Assembly (NCBI GenBank): GCA_917880885.1
Contig: OU862928.1
Coordinates: 36,754,962-36,818,961 of the forward strand
From: Limnephilus marmoratus
Taxonomy: Eukaryota > Arthropoda > Insecta > Trichoptera > Limnephilidae
DNA: 64,000 nt
Reading direction: 5' to 3'
How positions within the stretch are numbered: the stretch's first letter is position 1; each line of letters starts with the position of its first letter. A model generated the notes under the pieces. The model worked only from the letters and a program-made list of their open reading frames with translations. It was not told the DNA's origin and did no database searches. Both the position numbers and the translations under genes were made by a program. Shown here piece after piece: positions 56,532 through 64,000 of this stretch.

Positions 56532-57470
56532 GTGACCTATGGCAGAGGTGTTGGTTATCCAATAAAGGTTCCCGGGGCGGCGGTACCCATTCCCGTCTCC
56601 CAAATTAGATTAGATAGTCAAATGTGATTATTAAAAATATCCGGCTCGTGTATAAATAGGTCGTAATAAAAAAATAGGATTTCCATACACAACTCTCCCC
56701 CCCCCCACCGCTTGAAGTACCCAAATAAGGGGGCGGCGAAATTTTCCTCCGCCCCGATGTTCTGAGTGTAGGTTTAATTCACCACAAACAGATTTAATTA
56801 AAACCAGTTTTGTGTTCAGAATGTAAATGCCGGCAGAAACAAAGAAAAACCCTTTTCATGTTTTGAATGTAGTTTTAATTCACCGCGTACAGATTTAAAT
56901 AAAAGGTGCTGTAATGCGTCATTCCCGTTTCATTCGAATTCTCAATCACAATGGGACTAAAGAAGTTTCACTTTAAGAAAATTTATCACTTTCAGTACGT
57001 TAAAATAAAGACCCGATTACCTGTTACACTATGTGTAATCAATTATACAATTTTAACATCCCTTGAGCTTGCTCTACAGAGCAAAGTTTGGCTCAATTTC
57101 ACCTAGGTAGAGCTCAAGTCCGGTTCAGCATTGTGGCGATTGCGATATCACCATTTGTTTACATTTTTTTCGAATTTGTTTATGTTTTTAAAGATATATT
57201 TCATAGTTTGCAGTATAAATAGTACACGGAGACTGAAAAGTTTAGATTCTTTGTATAAAGCATCAGTCGAAAATGTTTTAATTCTATTATACATAACTTT
57301 GATAATATAATTTTGAGTTGTTTGTAAAGGTTTTATATTATTTCATGTATTGTTTTAACTAATCTGTGAAACTAATCTCCTGCTGACAAGCTACTTGCAG
57401 TAGCTTAGCGGGTATAAATTCCCGTTGTATGTAACTTTTATACAATAATTAAAAAAAATGTTAACGAAAA

Positions 57471-57631
57471 TATGAAAGAGAACAAGACACCGAAAAATAT
57501 AAAAAGATAATGGTCGCAATCGGGACTCGAACTCAGAACCTCTCGTCTAACCGGGGCGTGCGTTTTTACCAATTTTGACCAGTTGTAACCGTTATATTTT
57601 TCTATTTTTCTGTGTCTTGTTCTCTTTCATA
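57471..57631 (-). mobile_element. Hairpin with tRNA-like sequence
   Basis: Outer arms TATGAAAGAGAACAAGACAC and its complement fold back. On the minus strand 57,582-57,511 has tRNA-like length (72 nt), a B box GTTCGAGTCCC, a D-arm-like TTGGTAAAAACGCACG and a CCA end. The acceptor stem pairs only at four or five positions, so it is tRNA-derived rather than a working tRNA gene. Confidence 0.5.
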
Positions 57632-57904
57632 TGTTCGTGTAGATTATTAGTGTTATCTTCTTCTTCTATGAAATATTACATTGATGGGAATAACCTTCAA
57701 AAGTTATAAAAATAGATATATTGTTCTCGTAAAATTTTTTTTATCAAATTGTTTGTCTTTTTAATAAAATAAAGTGAAAAGCTTTTGCAGCAAGTTTTCT
57801 TCGAAAAATTAAATATCAAAGTCCCTGAAGTGGCTCTCGAATCATTACTCTCCAACACTGCTCAAGTTTTTTGATAACGTGAATCCGACAGTTGATTATT
57901 TTCT

Positions 57905-57943
57905 CTTATATTATCTCCATTATAGGCCAGAATACTCTCAGTG
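57905..57943 (+). promoter_or_regulatory. Candidate core promoter upstream of signal-peptide exon
   Basis: CTTATATTAT is followed about 30 bp later by ACTCTCAGTGCC, an initiator-like TCAGT. The ATG at 57,987 lies about 50 bp further on. A/T-rich context makes chance TATA-like words common. Confidence 0.25.
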
Positions 57944-57986
57944 CCCAGTTGCGTCCATCGTTATTCATTGAACCATTATTTAACTA

Positions 57987-58053
57987 ATGTTTAAACTGAT
58001 ATTATTTTTACTGTGCCTGGTGTTGAATTGTAATGCTGATCAGTTAGAAGACG
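57987..58053 (+). CDS. Possible first exon of a small secreted protein
   Basis: ATG opens a 22-codon stretch, MFKLILFLLCLVLNCNADQL then ED, which has the shape of a signal peptide: a lysine, a run of hydrophobic residues, and a small residue (A) before DQ where cleavage would fall. It is followed by G|GTAAGT, a consensus splice donor in phase 1. An acceptor TTGTAG at 58,097 would give a 44-bp intron and a second exon open for 48 codons (58,098-58,243), with CFLFDFKTC, ending in TAG. Read without splicing, the frame ends at 58,097. It lies inside element N, so it could be a captured gene fragment. No homology is known to me. AT-rich chance is a real alternative. Confidence 0.3.
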
Positions 58054-59688
58054 GTAAGTTTATTTCCAAATTAATGCTTCGATTGGATTCATTGTAGAAA
58101 AAATTAGAATTAATGAAAAAAAATGCTTTCTCTTTGATTTTAAAACTTGTAACTTATTTCGAAACAGTGCTTCGGATTTAGTATCTTTCAGAAAAAGCAA
58201 TAAAAATTCTAGTATTATTTTTAAAAATGAAATTATTTTATAGAAATGGAGATTAAAAATTAAAAAGTAAAGATAAAAAATTAAACATAGAAATTAATAT
58301 TTAAAATTAAAAAAAACTGAAATGAAATTTTAAACAATTTTAAATTTTTTTAAATATTAATCATATCCTGATGAAGAAAACTTAGTTTTAGAAACATGTA
58401 GATAATATTAATAATGTAAAGGTGTTAACAAACTTATTTGTTTTCATTAAAATAATTTTTATTTTTTTTTATTTAATTTACTACTAAAAATTCAAATTTT
58501 AAAAACAAATAAAATTCCGCCGCATTTTACAACATTTTGACGTCGAGCATTGTTCGTAAAACTCAAGCATTACTAAATGAGAAAAAGATTTTAGAATAAT
58601 AAAAAAAAACAGTTTTCTGATACAATATCTTAAATACGAGGTGAAGTAGGTCAAAGAAATCATGTTTTTTATCGCTTACATCAGCGGTTTTCAACCTGTG
58701 GGATGCGTACCCCTTGGGGTTCGTCAAGTAAAAATGGTGATATCGCAATCGCCTCAATGCTGAACCGGACTTGAGACTCTACCTATAGTCCAGTAAAGGA
58801 AGGAGTTGTAGAGTGCGTGAGCAGGAACCTAAGCGATTCTTTCAGGACTTGTTTAGGGTGCTTAGGGTGTGAACATACTAAAAGTCCTGACGTCTAGGTG
58901 GTGAGCTAGGGGGGGGAGGGGGGGGGGAAGATCCCGATTTTAGGGTTTCCGTTTATATCTCAAAAACGGTGCGTCGCAGAGGAAAACTTTTTTAGAATAA
59001 GTAAAAGCTCATAAAATTATCTACAACTTTTATTCTATACGTAATTTTGGAAATGCCAACCGTTTTTGAGTTATACGCTCCACAAATGTCAATATTTTCG
59101 AAAAAAATCATTTTACCTCACATTTTTCATCAAACATTCCTTCATATCGTCTAAAATATTTATCCAAGAAAGAAATTTATTGGAAAGAAGTTATAAATAA
59201 TTTAATTAGGTTTTAGAATATATATACATATGTAAATAAACCTCCAACCAGTAAATATTTACAGCAATTTTAAGTTTTTTCGTAAAATGTCATTTTCAGA
59301 AAAAGCTGTTTTTTCTTACCAAATTATTAAGACGGGTTTTTTCTTCATGGGAAATTCCTTAATAATTTTTGCACGCAAGATAGCAGGTAAGTTGTTCTCG
59401 AACAGATGATTAGTGGAATTCATTTTATAATCATTATTATTGTGATGGGTGATTAGGTTAGTCGTCGGAGATGCTACAATAACGTGAATGAATGCGATAG
59501 TGGGCTTGACATTCTCAGACATCAAGTTGTCCCGCAAACTTCGGGCATTCCCAATGTCTTCTGTCAGCTCGTCGATAAAAAATCACGATGAAAAGGTTGC
59601 AGTTGAATGAAACTGGGATGCGAAAGACAACTAAATCTGTTCTGTATAGCTTATTCGAGCCTACCAAAAAACTGTTCTACTGTCTCAG

Positions 59689-60954
59689 ATGAACATTGTT
59701 GTGGACGGAGGATTTCTACTACACAGAGTAATTTGACAAAAAGATGCCTCCGTTGCCGCAATTTGTGATCGTTATATCACCTATGTCTATCACCACTATC
59801 CTGGAATGACTCGCACTGTGGTATTTGATGGGTGAGCAAACCCATCCAATAGTACGAAATCATAAGAACAGATGCGACGATACATACTGAGAAGGTCAGC
59901 CGACATCAATTTGACATGGATCAAATCAATGCCCGTTAAACAGGAAGATTTTTTATCCAATCCTACCAACAAAAGTAACTTCATTTCCTTACTACAGACA
60001 AAGTTTCGGGAGAATGGGATACAGACTCTTCAGGCCACCGATGATGCTGATGTCCTTATCGTGAAGATTGCTGTGGAATTATCCTTTCACAACTCTGTGG
60101 CTGTCTTTGGTGAGAATGTGGACCTCACTGTCCTTTTGATTGCTTCCACTCCTCCCACCTAAGATATTCTGCTGCTGAAACCCGGACGAGGAAAAACCAA
60201 AACAATGGCACTGTCCACCCAAGAGATGCAGCATCGTGGATTTGAATACATCATATTTTTACATTCATTTACCGAATGCGATACAACGTCTGCAACTTTC
60301 AGGAGAAGCAAGTTGGGCTTTTTAAAATTGTATTTGGAGTCAAAAATGATCAAGCAAGCGGCAATGATCTTTTACAACCCCTCCTCCACTCACGACGAGG
60401 TTGAAGAGGCTGGAAATAAATGCTTCCTGAAATGGTATGCGGCGCCAAAAAGACAGACCTCCCTTAACCAGTACCGCTTCCAGTCGTTCACAATGTCCGT
60501 GGCAAATATGAAGCCTGATATCAGCTCCCTCCCTCCAATAGAGAGTGCAGCTAAACAGCATTCCCGGCGGACATACCACCTAGTTCAGCAGTGGCTCGGA
60601 ATTGAGCTGCCCCCTGAAGAATGGGGGTGGAAACACGAAGGAGACACCCTGGTGCCAATTACAATAGAAGATCCTCCAGCACCGGAGGTCCTTCTGAAAA
60701 TGATATTTTGCCGCTGCACCAAGGATTGTGCAATTGGCAAATATGGATGCCGAAAAGCAATGCTGACCTGTTCTGCAGCATGCCTTCACTGCCAAGGGAG
60801 ATGTTTCAATAGCGTGCCTGTTGCCGAGGACGACGATGAAGCCGACGATGAAGACGACGTAGAGCCCTTTCAGCAAGAACCATCCACTACTGAGAATGAT
60901 GATGCCATAGATGAACAACGCTTGCCAGGACCCTCACGTCCAAAGAGGATATGA
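59689..60954 (+). pseudogene. FEN/PIN-like nuclease plus CXC-domain protein, decayed
   Basis: One frame from ATG 59,689 to TGA 60,952 is broken by stops at 59,734, 59,833, 59,863 and 60,160. Before the breaks it reads NIVVDGGFLLHRV. Later come TDDADVLIVKIAVE, AVFGENVDLTVLL and FLHSFTECDTTSATF. The acidic series (VDGG, DDAD, N-x-D, CDTTS) recalls flap-endonuclease/Asteroid-type PIN folds. A linker with WGWKHEGDTLVPI leads to FCRCTKDCAIGKYGC then CSAACLHCQGRCFNS, a TSO1/tesmin-like CXC module, and an acidic tail. Related repeated proteins of unknown role occur in many invertebrate genomes as I recall. Two usual residues differ: D to N in GENVD and G to E in ECDTTS. It sits alone between the arms of palindrome 2, so it may be the element's own gene. 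Catalysis is an inference. Confidence 0.6.
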
Positions 60955-62168
60955 TAACGTGAATCCATATAAAGTTGAGAGTGTAACATGATGTTATTGA
61001 GAACAGTGCCAAGGGAAATGGGGCCAACTCATACTCAAAGAATTTCATCAAATCCTCATCTGATCGTTTGCTTAACACATCCGCTGAAACAGCAATGTTG
61101 GGTCAACTGCAACCTTTTCATCGTGATTTTTTATCGACGAGCTGACAGAAGACATTGGGAATGCCCGAAGTTTGCGGGACAACTTGATGTCTGAGAATGT
61201 CAAGCCCACTATCGCATTCATTGCCTTTTCTACCAACTCGAACAGCATCGTAGCACGTTATTGTAGCATCTCCGACGACTAACCTAATCACCCATCACAA
61301 TAATAATGATTATAAAATGAATTCCACTAATCATCTGCTCGAGAACAACTTACCTGCTGTCTTGCGTGCAAAAATTAATAAGGAATTTCCGATGAAGAAA
61401 AAACCCGTCTTAATAATTTGGTAAGAAAAAACAGCTTTTTCTGAAAATGACATTTTACGAAAAAACTTAAAATTGCTGTAAATATTTACTGGTTGGAGGT
61501 TTATTTACATATGTATATATATTCTAAAAGATAATTAAATTATTTACAACTTCTTTCAAATGAATTTCTTTCTTGGATGAATATTTTAGACGATATGAAG
61601 GAATGTTTGATGAAAAATGTGAGGTAAAATGATTTTTTCGAAAATATTGACATTTGTGGAGCGTATAACTCAAAAACGGTTGGGATTTCCAAAATTACGT
61701 ATAGAATAAAAGTTGTAGATAATTTTATGAGCTTTTACTTATTCTAAAAAAGTTTTCCTCTGCGACGCACCGTTTTTGAGATATAAACGGAAACCCGAAA
61801 ATCGGGACCTTCCCCCCCCCCCCTCCCCCCCCTAGCTCACCACCTAGACGTCAGGACTTTTAGTATGTTCACACCCTAAGCACCCTAAACAAGTCCTGAA
61901 AGAATCGCTTAGGTTCCTGCTCACGCACTCTACACCTCCTTTTGGACCATTCGTTTACTGGACTACTAGGTGAAATTGAGCCAAACTTTGCTCTGTAGAG
62001 CAAGCTCAAGGGATGTTAAAATTGTATAATTGATTACACAGAGTGTAACAGGTAATCGGGTCTTTATTTTAACGTACTGAAAGTGATAAATTTTCTTAAA
62101 GTGAAACTTCTTTAGTCCCATTGTGATTGAGAATTCGAATGAAACGGGAATGACGCATTACAGCACCT

Positions 62169-62596
62169 GCGAAGCATCAAACTCCTATCAAGGCTTTATT
62201 GGTTCAGATATAAAACATTGGCTGCTTTGATTATGACCTCACTTTTCAAGGCTCCTTGGTTGAGATTGTTTTGGTAAAGTTTCGCTTCTCTCGCGTGTTA
62301 ACTGCACTCGAATTTTTAAATTTTTTTTTGTGTTTAACATATTTCAACATCTTAATACACAGATTGAAGTTGTTTAAAGTTGTGTATGGAGAACGTGAAG
62401 TTTTTTTCGTCGAAATAAAAGGACGTGGAACAAAATTTGTTTAATTTTGCATATAGAATCACTGGCTAAAATACCCGAAGTCCTGTTAAACTCTGTATAA
62501 AATTGTATTAACTGTATTTGTGTGACTTTATTGATAAATTCATGTAATGATTAGAGTATTAAATAATAAAAAATGAAACAAGTTTTTCATTCAATA
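62169..62596. other. No gene recognised
   Basis: AT-rich sequence after palindrome 2. A 62-codon frame at 62,256-62,444 has no motif. Confidence 0.45.
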
Positions 62597-63065
62597 GTTC
62601 ATGCGGTACCTCTACATGCGAGAGTTTGGGTACTACCCTTTGTTGTATCCCTCTGATTTTCTCGCGGGAATGCTGGGACTAAATCATCTCGACGTTAGGA
62701 GAAAAATTGCAATGGTACTAGTAGCACACAAGCTGCTAAACGGGCACATTTGTAATCCTGATGTCTTGGAAAGGATTTCACTTTATGTCCCAGATAACTT
62801 CACCAGAGCAAGGCAACACAGACTTTTTACTTTTCCTAGCAGGACCAACCTACCAATGGTTATGCCTCTGGGGAGAATGACCTCACTATTAAACCTTTCT
62901 TCCGAAATTTACATTTTTCAATCGTACTACAATCATTTCAAGAGCGAAATAAAGGTATTCTTTAGCACCTGTCATTATTAATGTACCTATATAAATAATG
63001 TATTACACTATTAACTAAAAATTGTGAAATGTAATTGGATATATATGTTAACTGTTTTTCACAAT
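62597..63065 (+). pseudogene. LINE ORF2 C-terminal fragment
   Basis: Reads MRYLYMREFGYYPLLYPSDF then LAGMLGLN, with YVPDNFTRARQHRLF and RTNLPMVMPLGRM, the same domain as 381-794. The frame is open for 126 codons and ends at TAA 62,979-62,981. Only the tip of the LINE is present. Its 3' end merges into the AATA array, which is probably an expanded LINE tail. It is better preserved than the 10,085 copy. Confidence 0.8.
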
Positions 63066-63232
<167 letters not shown>

Positions 63233-63291
63233 TACACATGTACACAAAATAGATAGAGGTTATAATAATTACAGAGGATTACAATAATTTT

Positions 63292-63348
63292 CTAGTAAGA
63301 GTCAAGGGGTACGCAGGCTCAAAAAGGTTGACAAACGCTGGCTTACAC
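63292..63348. mobile_element. hAT terminus, right end
   Basis: The reverse complement starts CAGCGTTTGTCAACC and includes TGCGTACCCCTTGAC. The matching left-type end, CAGCGGTTTTCAACC with TGCGTACCCCTTGG, is at 58,682. Flanking 8-mers GCTTACAT (58,674-58,681) and GCTTACAC (63,341-63,348) agree at seven positions. Whether these are two ends of one element is uncertain. Confidence 0.55.
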
Positions 63349-63839
63349 TGATAGTTTCATAAAGAAAGCAGATACGTGAGAAGTAATTGTAATCATACGC
63401 CTGTACCGGCTTTCACAAACATGGTTATACTATTTCACTGAATTGTTAAATATGTTTATACGTATATAGTTTGTCAATTAAGAGTAGAAAATATTAAAAA
63501 TGGAACTACAAAATTTTGTAGGCTGGCAACACCAATTTAACTGTCAAATATTATTTTAAAGCGCAATTACACTGAATGTATATGATACTGTAAATCACAT
63601 TTAAAAAAAAAAATTGTTCATAAAGAAAAAAAACATTAAATCGAAAATGCACTGTTGTTAAAGTGACATAAATTTCATTAAATTTAACATAAAATTGGAT
63701 TTAACATTAGGTAGAAAGGAAGAATCACTAGTGACTTTAGTTACACTACTTTTAGATCTGAATTAGTTAAATATATTCAGATTAAAAATTAGAGACATGA
63801 TCTAAAGCCTGGACGGACAACGCTAGGTACTTAAGTTAA
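63349..63839. other. No gene recognised
   Basis: AT-rich with A-runs. No coding potential or repeat structure found. Confidence 0.45.
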
Positions 63840-64000
63840 TCCTACTAATATTATAAAGGCGAAAGTTTGTATGGATGTATGTATTTTTGTTGCTCTTTCA
63901 CGCAAAAACTACTGAATGAATTTTAATGAAACTTTACAATAATATAGCTCACATCAGAATAACATATAGGCTATAGCTCAGAGCTCTGCCATTATGAAAT
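63840..64000 (+). mobile_element. Possible Helitron 5' end
   Basis: Begins TCCTACTAATATTATAAAGG after an A, and continues GCGAAAGTTTGTATGGATG and CACGCAAAAACTACTGAATG. This opening is very common in insect genomes. The TC start after A fits a Helitron, but class is recalled, not shown. The window ends within it. Confidence 0.4.

Larger units (their letters stand above)
51200..56607 (-). mobile_element. SINE-A copy split by the BEL element
   Basis: Minus-strand SINE-A in two pieces (51,200-51,469 and 56,532-56,607). The break falls at GTGAC in the CCCCAAGTGG..CACTTGGGGTGAC region. The pieces join without loss once the duplication is allowed for. Confidence 0.85.
49755..56904 (-). repeat. Palindrome 1, right arm (interrupted by BEL)
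   Basis: The reverse complement of 46,185-48,273, in two parts: 49,755-51,469 and 56,537-56,904, total 2,083 bp. The gap is exactly the BEL element with one copy of its 5-bp target duplication. The outer end coincides with the start of palindrome 2. Confidence 0.9.
57107..58783. mobile_element. TIR element N inside palindrome 2 left arm
   Basis: Inverted ends of about 53 bp: GGTAGAGCTCAAGTCCGGTT and GGTAGAGTCTCAAGTCCGGT, followed inward by TGGCGATTGCGATATCACCA or a close variant. TA lies on each side (57,105-57,106 and 58,784-58,785). The right arm of palindrome 2 gives the uninterrupted site (CACCTAGTAGTCC). No transposase. It contains a hairpin with a tRNA-like part (57,471-57,631), a possible exon (57,987-58,053) and a hAT terminus (58,682). 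Confidence 0.75.
56904..62168. mobile_element. Palindrome 2, fold-back element with central gene
   Basis: Left arm: 56,904-57,106 plus 58,784-59,606. Right arm: 61,103-62,168, inverted. Termini AGGTGCTGTAATGCGTCATT mirror exactly, and the outer 200 bp shows one or two mismatches. The left arm lacks about 33 bp present at 61,222-61,256 and carries insertion N (57,107-58,783). Each arm also contains C- or G-runs (58,911-58,928 and 61,811-61,831). The 1.50-kb centre holds one decayed gene. No target duplication is evident. Confidence 0.8.

Overview
The window is AT-rich eukaryotic DNA, most likely from an insect. The evidence is a mariner with TA target duplications, a BEL/Pao retrotransposon, hAT and PIF/Harbinger-like elements, several non-LTR (LINE) families with A-rich or AATA tails, tRNA-like SINEs, short AACCTAACC runs, and one complete animal-type host gene. 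There are no bacterial operons, CRISPR arrays or rRNA genes. I cannot name the species.

The only convincing complete host gene is ceramide glucosyltransferase (UGCG/GlcT) at 24,944-26,137 on the minus strand. It is a single uninterrupted, GC-rich open frame whose residue numbering runs collinear with the mammalian enzyme. The flanks at about 21.9-24.9 kb and 26.3-29.9 kb are AT-rich and hold no gene I recognise, apart from a terminal-inverted-repeat (TIR) element at 27.5-28.7 kb.

0-21.9 kb is a mosaic of mobile DNA. It holds a SINE-like family (called SINE-A here) with a poly(A) end that matches the 3' end of a LINE at 8.36-8.77 kb. It also holds a tRNA-like family (SINE-B), a deleted mariner carrying a 695-bp MITE, a probable solo LTR at 3.8-4.7 kb, several LINE 3' fragments, and many short TIR elements, some with recognisable target duplications.

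29.9-41.5 kb is one hAT transposase relic split twice. The first insertion is a 7.37-kb LTR element (31,111-38,480) whose 672-bp LTRs look identical and which has no recognisable gag-pol, so it resembles a large retrotransposon derivative. The second is another hAT element (38,884-41,119) carrying a tandem array of decayed C2H2 zinc-finger-like repeats. 41.5-46 kb holds further relics: a TE-associated protein, mariner and LINE pieces, and an 88-bp tandem array.

46.2-62.2 kb is the most unusual region, with two very large inverted repeats that touch each other. Palindrome 1 (46,185-56,904) has arms of about 2.09 kb around a 1.48-kb spacer. A young, internally deleted BEL/Pao element (51,470-56,531, TSD GTGAC) sits only in its right arm. 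Palindrome 2 (56,904-62,168) has arms of about 1.03-1.07 kb around a 1.50-kb centre. The centre carries a decayed gene that looks like a FEN/PIN-type nuclease fused to a C-terminal cysteine-rich CXC module. A further TIR element (57,107-58,783) in its left arm contains a possible signal-peptide exon. The window ends with a LINE, a long AATA microsatellite, a hAT terminus and a possible Helitron start.

Limits: everything was read by eye. Repeat-family names (SINE-A, SINE-B, C, D, E, F, G, N) are local labels. Boundaries of repeats without target duplications are approximate.
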